Source: Kosmotogaceae bacterium UBA1373 | Lineage (GTDB): Bacteria > Thermotogota > Thermotogae > Petrotogales > Kosmotogaceae | Direction: 5' to 3' | Assembly (NCBI GenBank): GCA_002305955.1 | Contig: DBRH01000010.1 | Location: forward strand, 2,066-29,282 | DNA length: 27,217 nt | Position numbers and translations under genes: made by a program | Shown here: positions 1 through 8,007 of the stretch, in pieces | How the letters are laid out: each line of letters begins with the position of its first letter | Position numbering within the stretch: the first letter of the stretch is position 1 | Notes under the pieces: generated by a model | Database searches by the model: none | What the model was told of the DNA's origin: nothing | Seen by the model: only the letters and a program-made list of their open reading frames with translations

Positions 1-1518
1 TATGAAGACCAGCTCAGAAAGTTTTACGACTATCTCGCCGACTTCTATCACAACGTGATCGTGGCCGATCCCGTGATAGTGCCTCCGACTGAAATGAAGA
101 GGAGCGACAGTCTCAAAGCCCTGCTCAAGCACCCGGTGCGGCAGGCCAGGATGATCAGATTACTCTTCAGGAGCACCGAAGAACTCATGAGTAAGTTCAT
201 CGACCCGAAAGCTGAAGAGCTTTATCAGTTCTTCGATGTTCTCACTTCCACCTACTGTTATACAACGGTTAAAGAGACACCCGGCGTTCTCGCGGTGACT
301 ATGTTCATAGACAATCACGAGGGCGGTGGTTTCTATCCCTCTGGTTCCTCCCAGATGATCCCGAACAAACTTGAGAAGTCAATTGAAAGAAACGGCGGTT
401 ATATGCTCTATGAGAACAGGGTTGACGAGATCCTCTTTGAAGACGGCAAAGCGGCCGGTATTAAGCTCGAGGATGGAAGCGAGATCGGGTCGAACTATGT
501 TATCTACGGCGGGACGGTATGGAATCTTTACGGAGGGATAATCCCAAAAGAGCGCATCGGTCCTGAGAAACTGAAATGGGTCGAATCCCTCGAGCCGACC
601 TTCCCTGCGATCGTCGTTTACGCCGCCGTCGATTATTCGGCCGTTCCGATCGGAACTAATCCCGTCGAAATGTTCGTCGAGGAGTTCGACGAGATAGCCG
701 AGAGCGATGTCACAGTTTATATATCCTCGATCGACGACCCCTCGATCTGCCCGGAAGGGACTCATGTAATGTCCATGATCGCTCCGTCAAAGAAGAAGTG
801 GCCTCCGCGGGGCACCGAACAGTACAAAGAGATGAAAAAAGCAGAGACCGAGAGAGTTCTGAAGCTGGTCGAGAAGAAATTCCCCAAACTCAGGGATTCT
901 TTGAAACATCTGGAAACGGCCACGCCGCTCACAATCGAGAGGTACACGCTAAAAAACGAAGGCCGGGTCGGAGGTCCAAAACAGTCCATCGGCCAGGAAT
1001 TGCTGAAGAGACTTCACGCCAGGAGCGAATGGAAAAACCTGTTCATATGCGGGGATTCGACCGTGATGGGAATGGGAACGCCGGCGGTCACAGTCTCCGG
1101 TATCGGTGCCGCAAACTTGATTCTCAGAGATTTAAGAATGAAGGAGTACAGTTACAGAGAGCCCGAAGTCGAGAGGGTTCACTATCTTTCCGAAAAAAAG
1201 AGGAAGGCGGTGGATCTTGAAAAGACCGCGCTCGATCGCGATACGGTCCCTTTGATTAGCGGCTCCTGTCAGCTGTGCGAAATCCCCGGCTGCAAGATGA
1301 AGTGTCCCGACGGAAAGGATATTCGGGGTGTTTTGAGGCGTCTGGAGTCGGGAAACTTCCCGGGGGCGAAGCGACGGCTTCTAGAGACGAAGGTGAGCAC
1401 CGATTGCGCCGACTGCCCGGGATACTGCGAGAAGAGCTGCAGAAGACTCTCCTTCGACGACAGGCCCGTACCCATTAAAAGGCTTCTTAGCTGGCTGGAA
1501 AAGGAAGTGATAATATGA
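1..1518 (+). CDS. FAD-dependent oxidoreductase (phytoene-desaturase-like) with C-terminal Fe-S domain, 5'-truncated
   Basis: The reading frame is open from the first base of the window, so the N-terminus with the FAD Rossmann motif lies upstream; the first in-frame ATG at 181 and the GTG at 55 are internal. The visible part reads as the middle and C-terminal half of a CrtI/amine-oxidase-like flavoprotein, with the family's late FAD-contacting segment around 1050-1125 (FICGDSTVMGMGTPAVTVSG). After this, from about 1255, comes a short domain with eight cysteines (codons at 1267, 1276, 1291, 1303, 1405, 1414, 1426, 1438) in the order CxxC, C, CP, CxxC, CExxC. This resembles the Fer4_20 domain of GltD and dihydropyrimidine dehydrogenase, which binds [4Fe-4S] clusters and passes electrons to a flavin. 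The substrate is unknown. Its stop overlaps the next start by ATGA, so the two are co-translated. Confidence 0.8.
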   Translation, partial: YEDQLRKFYDYLADFYHNVIVADPVIVPPTEMKRSDSLKALLKHPVRQARMIRLLFRSTEELMSKFIDPKAEELYQFFDVLTSTYCYTTVKETPGVLAVTMFIDNHEGGGFYPSGSSQMIPNKLEKSIERNGGYMLYENRVDEILFEDGKAAGIKLEDGSEIGSNYVIYGGTVWNLYGGIIPKERIGPEKLKWVESLEPTFPAIVVYAAVDYSAVPIGTNPVEMFVEEFDEIAESDVTVYISSIDDPSICPEGTHVMSMIAPSKKKWPPRGTEQYKEMKKAETERVLKLVEKKFPKLRDSLKHLETATPLTIERYTLKNEGRVGGPKQSIGQELLKRLHARSEWKNLFICGDSTVMGMGTPAVTVSGIGAANLILRDLRMKEYSYREPEVERVHYLSEKKRKAVDLEKTALDRDTVPLISGSCQLCEIPGCKMKCPDGKDIRGVLRRLESGNFPGAKRRLLETKVSTDCADCPGYCEKSCRRLSFDDRPVPIKRLLSWLEKEVII

Positions 1519-3050
1519 AATTCGATTGCATCGTGATCGGCTCGGGAATAGCTGGTCTTAGCTGTGCGGCTTTCATAGCGAAGGCTGGCAAACAAGTCAT
1601 ATTGATAGAGAGAGCGGAAAAACCTGGTGGCTGTTTCTCATCCTTCGAGTACAACGGTTACCATTTCGACAGCGGAATAAAGGCAGTCGAAAACGCGGGG
1701 CTTTTATTTCCAATGCTTGAGAACTTCGGTATCATGGGTAAGCTAAATTTCGTAAAGAACAGAGTGTACGCTGGCTTCGAGGACAAAGTGTTTTCCATGG
1801 AGTCGGACGAAAGTCTTCTGGAGTACTTCGACTTCCTCGGTGAACGCTTTCCCGAAAGCAGATCCGGCATAGAGGATCTACTTAAGGAAATGCAAGAACT
1901 GAACAGCTTTATGGGTTCGTTATCAGGAATGTCGGGACCGCTTTACGGAAAGACTACGTTTCTGACCAAGTTGAAATCAATTCCCTGGTTTCTCAAGAAC
2001 GGTAAGAAACTTCTGGGCTTCCTGAAGAAACTGAAATACAACAATATACCGTTCAGGGATTTCCTCAAAGTTAGAATCCCCGACGACGAGCTTGTCAGTA
2101 TCATAGACGAGCCCTTCTTCGAGGGGACTCCCGCGTTCTTTGGGCTGGCCTACCCGACGGTTTTCAGGGATTACTTCTATCCCGAAGGCGGGATAGAGAG
2201 AATACCGCTCACCCTCGCTGACTTTATCAGGGAGAATGGGGGGACCGTCCTTACCGGTACGGAAGTGACCGGGATACTTCTCGAACGAGGCTTACCTTCG
2301 GGGGTAGTAACCGATACCGGTCAGGAGATCGAGTCTCCGATTATCGTGAATGCAGCCGATGCGAAGCGGCTATACAACAAGTTGCTCCCGGAGAATTCCG
2401 TAGATCAAGATTTCCTTCAGAGGCTCAACAGAGCGCAGGTTTCCGACTCTGTCTTCTCCGTATTTATGGGAGTTGACACAGCTCCAGAGAATCTTGATCA
2501 ACATGTGGAACACATAATCTATGTTCCGGCTGCAGCCAAACCCTGTGACTATGAATCGCCGGAGTACTTCAAAACCACGGGAATGGAGATCAGCATTCCC
2601 TGCATGAGAGATCCTTCTCTCGCTCCAGCCGGCAAGACGGGGGTAATTCTGAATGTCAATACGACTCAGAAGGCCCTGAACGGCTGGGGAAGAAGTGTTT
2701 CCAGAGCGGAATATGAACGCCTTAAGGAACAGGCCGCCGACGATGTAATGGCCAACTTCTTCAGGCTTTATCCTTCACTTAGAGAGAAAATTGAGTTCAG
2801 GATTGTTGCCACTCCTTTCACCATGGAAGAGAAAACCCTCAACAGCGGCGGTTCGATTACGGGATGGAACTACCATCCATCCGAGACTTTTCCCTTGAGG
2901 GACTTCAGAAAGATGAAGAGATCGATCGATACGCCCGTAAAGAATCTCTTCCAGATAGGCCAGTGGAGCTTCGATCCGGCAGGAGTGCCGGTTTGCCTGA
3001 TTACAGCCAAACTGGCTGCAGATAGAGTTCTAAATATCTCCCGGCCGTAA
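1515..3050 (+). CDS. FAD-dependent oxidoreductase, phytoene desaturase/carotenoid isomerase-like
   Basis: A complete 511-residue flavoprotein. Residues 6-30 form a dinucleotide-binding fold (GSGIAGLSCAAF, then acidic E at the end of the second strand, followed by PGGCFSS), the usual FAD-binding start of the CrtI/amine-oxidase family. The C-terminus carries the typical FAD-contacting end (LFQIGQWSFDPAGVPVC). Length fits the family (about 490-520). The start is fixed by the 4-base ATGA overlap with the upstream flavoprotein, which appears to be a paralogue with an added Fe-S domain; the pair may work as a complex or in sequence. Carotenoid synthesis is not otherwise suggested here, since no phytoene synthase is present. 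The neighbours (glutamine synthetase-like ligase, amidohydrolase) point instead to an amine or amide substrate, which is inference. Confidence 0.85.
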   Translation: MKFDCIVIGSGIAGLSCAAFIAKAGKQVILIERAEKPGGCFSSFEYNGYHFDSGIKAVENAGLLFPMLENFGIMGKLNFVKNRVYAGFEDKVFSMESDESLLEYFDFLGERFPESRSGIEDLLKEMQELNSFMGSLSGMSGPLYGKTTFLTKLKSIPWFLKNGKKLLGFLKKLKYNNIPFRDFLKVRIPDDELVSIIDEPFFEGTPAFFGLAYPTVFRDYFYPEGGIERIPLTLADFIRENGGTVLTGTEVTGILLERGLPSGVVTDTGQEIESPIIVNAADAKRLYNKLLPENSVDQDFLQRLNRAQVSDSVFSVFMGVDTAPENLDQHVEHIIYVPAAAKPCDYESPEYFKTTGMEISIPCMRDPSLAPAGKTGVILNVNTTQKALNGWGRSVSRAEYERLKEQAADDVMANFFRLYPSLREKIEFRIVATPFTMEEKTLNSGGSITGWNYHPSETFPLRDFRKMKRSIDTPVKNLFQIGQWSFDPAGVPVCLITAKLAADRVLNISRP

Positions 3051-3129
3051 AGACTGTAAAGTCAGCTTCTTTAAGATGACACCGTAGGGCTCTTTGAGCC
3101 AGATCGGATAGATAGCGGAGGTATCGAGG

Positions 3130-4449
3130 TTGAAAAAAGCACTTATAAAAGCGCTCAAAAGCGCAAAGGTCGAGTTTGTAAGGTCTCTCTGGTGCGATAA
3201 CGCCAACGTGATAAGGGCCAAGTCGATAGATATCGATTTGCTCGAGGACAATTTCGAGACGGTGGCCGGTATCTCTCGCGCGCAACAGGGGGTGCCTGTC
3301 ATGTACGACGGCGTGGTGCCTGAAAGCGGGCTGATGCCTGTTGGGGAGATATGGCTCAACCCGGACTGGGATACTCTAAACGTACTCCCCTACACCCCGG
3401 GGCACGCTAGCGTTATTTCGGATCTCTTCGCCGGCCGATACGAATGGAGTTTATGCCCGAGGTTTTTTCTGAAAAGGGCAATAAAAGCTCTTGACGAGCT
3501 CGGTTTCACCATGAGGGCCGCCTTCGAGAATGAGTTCTATCTCTTCGACAGGTCTCTGAACCCGGTGGACAACACGCTATTTGCCAGCTCCTTTTCGATG
3601 GACCTCAACTCGAAGGTTGTGGGCGATATAGTCAGAAACCTCAAAGCCCAGTTCCTGAACGTCGAGAGGTACTACGCCGAATCGGGGCCGGGCCAGCAGG
3701 AAATCGTCATAGCTCACGCCCCTGCGCTCGAGGCCGCCGACAACCAGATCACTTTCAGGGAAACCGTGCGGACCACCGCGGTGAGAAACGGTCTGATGGC
3801 CTCCTTCATGCCCAAACCTTTCGAAGAGTTCGGAGGGAGCGGCTGCCACCTGCATTTCAGTCTTTTGAAAGACGGGAAAAACGTAATGAGAGACCACAAC
3901 GGTGAGCTTTCGGAGGTTGCGCTCTATTTCATGGCCGGGCTTCTGGAACATCTCCCCTCTCTCATGGCTGTGACGACACCGACCACCAACTCTTACAGGA
4001 GAATAAAGCCCTCCTGCTGGGCCGGTGCTTACAGATGCTGGGGGCTTGACAACAGAGAAGCCGCTTTGAGGGTTCCGACAGATCCCTCCGGCAGCGTTGC
4101 CGGCCACGTCGAATTGAAGAGCGTGGATGCTTCCAGCAATCCGTACCTCGCCCTGGGAATGATGATCTTCGCCGGGATTGACGGATTGAAGAAAAAGGTC
4201 CTGCCGCCGGTCAACCTGCAGGGAGATCCGGCCTTGATGAACGGAGAGGAACTGCTGCAGGGCATGGTAGAACCTCTTCCGTCCTCCCCGGGAATCGCGC
4301 TGGATATGCTCGAAAACGACCGATACCTTCTGAAAGTCCTGGGCGAGGATCTGTCCCGGGCCTATTTGGCGGTTAAGAGAGCCGAATGGAAGGCTATGGG
4401 AGAGCTGACGATCGCTCAAGAGCGCCAGATTCTACTGGAGCGGTTCTGA
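3130..4449 (+). CDS. Glutamine synthetase family protein, FluG/nodulin type (probable gamma-glutamyl ligase)
   Basis: A 439-residue type I glutamine synthetase fold: N-terminal beta-grasp segment (VEFVRSLWCDNANVIRAK, about 14-31), then the catalytic barrel with metal-binding ENEFYLF (E133, E135), ESGPGQQEI (184-192), GGSGCHLHFSL (H240), the NREAALRVP arginine segment (308-316) and the C-terminal ELKSVDASSNPYLALG. The Glu of the flexible loop that helps ammonia attack in true glutamine synthetases (E327 in the enterobacterial enzyme) is replaced: the loop reads KPSCWAGAY, with Trp297. A Trp in a WxGAxxxWGxxNREAxLR context is, from memory, typical of FluG/plant nodulin-GS proteins. This suggests that an amine other than ammonia is glutamylated. 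TTG start at 3130 after the SD GGAGG at 3117-3122. The stop overlaps the amidohydrolase start. Confidence 0.88.
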   Translation: MKKALIKALKSAKVEFVRSLWCDNANVIRAKSIDIDLLEDNFETVAGISRAQQGVPVMYDGVVPESGLMPVGEIWLNPDWDTLNVLPYTPGHASVISDLFAGRYEWSLCPRFFLKRAIKALDELGFTMRAAFENEFYLFDRSLNPVDNTLFASSFSMDLNSKVVGDIVRNLKAQFLNVERYYAESGPGQQEIVIAHAPALEAADNQITFRETVRTTAVRNGLMASFMPKPFEEFGGSGCHLHFSLLKDGKNVMRDHNGELSEVALYFMAGLLEHLPSLMAVTTPTTNSYRRIKPSCWAGAYRCWGLDNREAALRVPTDPSGSVAGHVELKSVDASSNPYLALGMMIFAGIDGLKKKVLPPVNLQGDPALMNGEELLQGMVEPLPSSPGIALDMLENDRYLLKVLGEDLSRAYLAVKRAEWKAMGELTIAQERQILLERF

Positions 4450-5582
4450 TGGGACTGGATCTATCGTCGCTTCCCGTTTTCGACGGTCATGCACACAACC
4501 TTCTCCTCCCCGCATGGCTCAAGGAGTATCCTATCGAAGGGATATTCACTCAGAGCACGGACAGGGAGTATCTTAACTCTTTTGCAGGCGAGACGCTCGC
4601 CTTCAAGAGAAGTCTCAAGGATATCGCCGCCGTTCTGGAATGCGATCCCTCGATCGAAGCGATCAGGAACAGGCGTGAAAAGATGGAACAGACCGAACTG
4701 GCCGGTCTGTATTTCGAAAGGGCGAATATCTCAGGCGTCGTTCTGGACGATGGCTTCTGGTTCCACCGAACTCGCCCTCTGGAGTGGCACTCAAGTTTCG
4801 CGAGCACATACAGGGCTTTGAGAATCGAAAGCCTTGCCGAAGCTTTACTCGAAGACTCAACCTCTTTCGATTCCTTTCTTTCCGATTTCAGAGATGCACT
4901 CCTCAATCCACCCGGAGGCGTCGTGGCTTACAAAAGCATAATCGCTTACAGATCTGGTCTGAGAATCGGAGTGCACGACAAAAGAGCGGCCAGAGACGGC
5001 TATCTAGTTGAAAAAGAGAGGAACACCGGAAGGTTGACCGATGGAAGGTTGCTGGGCTTTCTCTTCAACCTGACTCTCGAAGTCTGCAGGGGCAGGGGTC
5101 TCCCTTTGCAGATACACACCGGTTGGGGCGATTCCGACCTCGATCTGCGCGAATCGAACCCGCTGCATCTTAAACCTCTACTAGACGAGGATAAATACTC
5201 CCGGACCAGGCTGGTTCTGCTTCATTGTTACCCGTACGCACGGGAGGCGGCGTATCTTGCCGCGATTTATCCGGAGGTCTATGTCGATTTCGGCCTCTCC
5301 GTTCCCCTTCTAAGTGTTGCGGGCATGGAGGCGGTGATCGGAGAGATGCTGGAGATCGCGCCGGTCACGAAGATCTGTTATTCCTCCGATGCGAGGTTCA
5401 TGCCCGAAGGTTTCTATCTAGCCGCAACCTGGGCCAGAAGGGCTTTAGGGGAGTCTCTGGAGCGATCAGTGCGGTGTGGCGAATTGATGTTGAACGAGGC
5501 GCTGAAAACGGCCGAAAGGATATTGAAAGAAAACTCGGAGGGGCTTTACGGAGTGGCCCGATCGGCTGGAGGTGAAGCATAA
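4449..5582 (+). CDS. Metal-dependent amidohydrolase (amidohydrolase_2/TIM-barrel)
   Basis: A 377-residue protein if it starts at the ATG at 4449, which overlaps the stop of the preceding ligase gene (TGATG) and gives the sensible N-terminus MGLDLSSLPVFDGHAHN. The frame is open further upstream to 4386, but that extension lies inside the ligase gene. Metal ligands expected of amidohydrolases are visible: HAH near the N-terminus, His in LPLQIHTGWGD, His in LVLLHCYPYAREA, and Asp in ICYSSDARFMPEG with a family-typical xxPExFYLAATWARRAL tail. In fungal FluG and plant nodulin-GS proteins this same domain is fused to the glutamine synthetase domain; here the two halves are separate neighbouring genes. 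It probably hydrolyses an amide or ring linked to the ligase's substrate; the exact reaction cannot be read from the sequence. Confidence 0.85.
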   Translation: MGLDLSSLPVFDGHAHNLLLPAWLKEYPIEGIFTQSTDREYLNSFAGETLAFKRSLKDIAAVLECDPSIEAIRNRREKMEQTELAGLYFERANISGVVLDDGFWFHRTRPLEWHSSFASTYRALRIESLAEALLEDSTSFDSFLSDFRDALLNPPGGVVAYKSIIAYRSGLRIGVHDKRAARDGYLVEKERNTGRLTDGRLLGFLFNLTLEVCRGRGLPLQIHTGWGDSDLDLRESNPLHLKPLLDEDKYSRTRLVLLHCYPYAREAAYLAAIYPEVYVDFGLSVPLLSVAGMEAVIGEMLEIAPVTKICYSSDARFMPEGFYLAATWARRALGESLERSVRCGELMLNEALKTAERILKENSEGLYGVARSAGGEA

Positions 5583-5584
5583 GA

Positions 5585-6235
5585 ATGACGATGCATACAG
5601 GGGGTAAGGAGATGCTTCTTCAGAGAGAACAGAGAGTTGTTTTTCAGGGCGATAGCGTAACCGATACCGGGAGAGATAGGGACGACTTCTTCGGTCTTGG
5701 AAACGGTTATCCCGCGATCGTCTCCGGGACGATAGGTTCGCTTTTCCCGGAGATGCGGATCGAGTTTCTGAACAGGGGCGTGGGCGGCGATAGAGTTAAA
5801 GACCTTAAAAACCGCTGGAAAGAGGATTGCCTGGATCTTTCACCGGACTGGGTCTCTATCCTGGTGGGAATAAACGACTGCTGGCGTCTTTACGACAGCA
5901 ACGACAGGACCGAACCGGCCCTCTTCGAGAGCAACTACAGATACCTTCTCCAATCGGCGGCCGCGAGGGGCGCATCGCTGATCGTTATGGAACCCTTTTA
6001 TTTGCCAGTTTACAGAGAGATGGAAATGTGGACGGAAGATCTGGGACCGAAGATACAGATAATACGCAGGCTGGCCAGAGAGTTCAAAGCCGTGTACGTT
6101 CCACTGGACGGAATCTTCGCGGAGGCAGCCACAAAGAGAGAGCCTTCTTTCTGGGCCGAAGATGGAATCCACCCGACCCCGGAGGGCCATTCATTGATCG
6201 CGAGACACTGGTTAAAAGCCTTGGGAGTTCTATAA
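5585..6235 (+). CDS. SGNH/GDSL-family hydrolase
   Basis: A 216-residue cytosolic protein with all SGNH blocks: GDSVTDTGR (nucleophile Ser24), NRGVGGDR (oxyanion Gly around 67), VGINDCW (Asn98) and DGIHPTPEGH (Asp193, His196). Such enzymes are esterases, acetyl-esterases or lipases acting on acyl-oxygen bonds, often on acetylated sugars. There is no signal peptide. The start at 5585 is preceded by GGAGGTG (5569-5575) at good spacing and lies 2 bases after the amidohydrolase stop; the in-frame ATG at 5612 has an AAGGAG placed too close to it. It is the last gene of the operon. Its link to the upstream ligase and amidohydrolase is by co-transcription only. Confidence 0.85.
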   Translation: MTMHTGGKEMLLQREQRVVFQGDSVTDTGRDRDDFFGLGNGYPAIVSGTIGSLFPEMRIEFLNRGVGGDRVKDLKNRWKEDCLDLSPDWVSILVGINDCWRLYDSNDRTEPALFESNYRYLLQSAAARGASLIVMEPFYLPVYREMEMWTEDLGPKIQIIRRLAREFKAVYVPLDGIFAEAATKREPSFWAEDGIHPTPEGHSLIARHWLKALGVL

Positions 6236-6265
6236 AACCACGATCGGTTCGTGTCGGGCCGTCTT

Positions 6266-7798
6266 CTAGATGGCCGTCGCCCTGTTTTTACCCCTTCTCT
6301 TGGATTCATACAGGGCTCTGTCGACCCTGCGCAAAAGTCCGTCGTAGTCTTTCTCGCCGACCTCAAGTGATGAGACGCCCATGCTGATACTCAGTTTGTC
6401 GATCGCTTCGAACTCTCCGGAATCGATTTCCGTTCTCAGTTTCTCGGCCATCTCGAGCGCTCCATCTAGATCGGTTGAGGGAGCCACGATCAAGAACTCG
6501 TCGCCTCCCCAGCGGCCTAGAGAGTCGCTTTTACGGATTTTAGAGAGAATTTGAAAGCTGAGCGCCTTGAGAGCCGTATCGCCGGCGTGGTGGCCGTGGG
6601 TGTCGTTGATCTTCTTGAGATCATCTAAGTCGAACATTATCACCGAAAGCGGCTCGCGGTATCTCCTGGATCTTTCGGTTTCGCGTTCCAGGAGCTGATC
6701 CAGTGAGTACCTGTTGAGCACGCCCGTGAGCATATCGGTTGTGGCCAGTGTCCTGTACATCTCCTGGCTTTCCTTGAGCGCTTCTTCAATCCTTTTACGG
6801 TCGGTTATATCCGTCAGAAGCACTATATGTCCCCTCAGTCTTCCACGTTTGCTCATTATTGAAGTCTTTCTGGATTCAACGATCCTCTCTCCGATAACCA
6901 TCTCGGACCGCGAGTCCGTCGATCCGATGAAACCCAGCAGAGCCGGCATACGGGAAAAGGCATCGTCTATGGGGAGTCCGAGAGCCTTCTCTCCGTCGAT
7001 CTCGAGAAGCTTTACCGAGACGGGGTTCACGTCTATCAGGATGTCCGATTTGTCGATAACAACTATCCCGTCCTCCAGATTTCTGATCACGGTCTCTTTG
7101 GCGATGGGACGGAGATCGAACAGCCTGAACCTGAAAATGCTCAAGGCCGCGAACAGAGACGTCAGGAAAAAAGCGACCGGAGTCAGGTCGATATACCCCA
7201 CCGGAAGGATTTTGAAGAGGTAGTTTAAGTTGACTAGTATCGGGAAGGCCATGCCCAGAAGTATAATACTCAGCTGCGTTCGGTAAGGTCTCTCCGAATA
7301 GAACCACTCCCTGAGGAGCAATACTATACTGCCCACCAGAAGAACGTAAGTATAAACGATATTGATCCAGAAAAGCGGACCGTGAACGAGTTTCTGAACG
7401 GGGAAGGGCCACTGTGTATCTATCTCGCTGACCGTGTAGAAAAGCCAGTGGAACTCGTTGGTCCACATGGTCAGATTGACGATCGCGGGTACAATGAAAA
7501 GCAGGACCACTCTTTTGAACGTGAACCATTCTCTCCTGTCCAGAATCGCCATTACAAACATGAAGACGAAAACCGGCAGCGAAACGATCGCCGGATAGGA
7601 GATACTGTTCAGCAGACGCATCTGCTGCAAATCATTGCTCAGAAGTTCCAGACCGTACATAGTGGACCACCAGGTGATGGCTAACATCAGGAAGCCAAGA
7701 GGCCCCGCTCCGGTCAACTCCCGTTTATAGAAGCTGTACATCCCCAGCAAACCGCAAGAAACTGTGGGAATGAACATCAACAAGGCAAATGGATTCAT
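6266..7798 (-). CDS. Membrane diguanylate cyclase (7TM-PAS-GGDEF)
   Basis: A 510-residue protein. The first ~225 residues contain about seven hydrophobic segments with Trp/Tyr-rich loops, as in the N-terminal 7TM region found on bacterial histidine kinases and cyclases. A PAS-like domain follows (about 232-335, beginning ETVIRNLEDGIVVID and ending ITDRKRIEEAL), then a short coiled linker and a GGDEF domain (about 350-505). The active-site motif GGDEF is intact at 431-435 and the inhibitory RxxD site (RKSD, 422-425) stands five residues before it, so cyclic-di-GMP synthesis with product inhibition is expected. It converges with the SGNH hydrolase gene, leaving about 30 bases between the stops. 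The SD site is weak; a TATAAT box lies about 40 bases upstream. The sensed signal is unknown. Confidence 0.92.
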   Translation of the reverse strand: MNPFALLMFIPTVSCGLLGMYSFYKRELTGAGPLGFLMLAITWWSTMYGLELLSNDLQQMRLLNSISYPAIVSLPVFVFMFVMAILDRREWFTFKRVVLLFIVPAIVNLTMWTNEFHWLFYTVSEIDTQWPFPVQKLVHGPLFWINIVYTYVLLVGSIVLLLREWFYSERPYRTQLSIILLGMAFPILVNLNYLFKILPVGYIDLTPVAFFLTSLFAALSIFRFRLFDLRPIAKETVIRNLEDGIVVIDKSDILIDVNPVSVKLLEIDGEKALGLPIDDAFSRMPALLGFIGSTDSRSEMVIGERIVESRKTSIMSKRGRLRGHIVLLTDITDRKRIEEALKESQEMYRTLATTDMLTGVLNRYSLDQLLERETERSRRYREPLSVIMFDLDDLKKINDTHGHHAGDTALKALSFQILSKIRKSDSLGRWGGDEFLIVAPSTDLDGALEMAEKLRTEIDSGEFEAIDKLSISMGVSSLEVGEKDYDGLLRRVDRALYESKRRGKNRATAI

Positions 7799-7838
7799 CT
7801 AAACAGATAGCCTTCCCTTCAGAGAGATCGTCAGAAGT

Positions 7839-7844
7839 ATTATA
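7839..7844 (-). promoter_or_regulatory. -10 box of the diguanylate cyclase gene
   Basis: TATAAT read on the - strand, 41 bases before the ATG. No convincing -35 is seen at the usual distance. Confidence 0.5.
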
Positions 7845-8007
7845 CATTTCCAAAATGAATTCCTGGAACCGGCGTTTGTCTCTTTCAGAAAATCGTGGTC
7901 ACCAGGCGAAGAACTCCTCCCGGAAAAGTCCGGTCTAACACGAGAGGTCCGGAGAATTGTACAACTTTCCGACCCGCAACCACAACAAATACTGGAGGTT
8001 TGAAGTT

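Noticed and set aside
1515..3050. Carotenoid biosynthesis role for the phytoene-desaturase-like protein
   Set aside because: No phytoene synthase or other carotenoid gene is present, and the neighbours point to nitrogen chemistry; the family is broad.
3088..3100. Hairpin GGCTC-TTT-GAGCC in the 79-base gap before the glutamine synthetase homologue
   Set aside because: Only 5 bp and no T-run; too weak to call a terminator or attenuator.
3577..4419. 280-codon open frame antisense to the glutamine synthetase homologue
   Set aside because: It lies wholly opposite a strongly conserved gene, has no SD and its composition (His, Arg, Gly, Val-rich) is that of a shadow frame.
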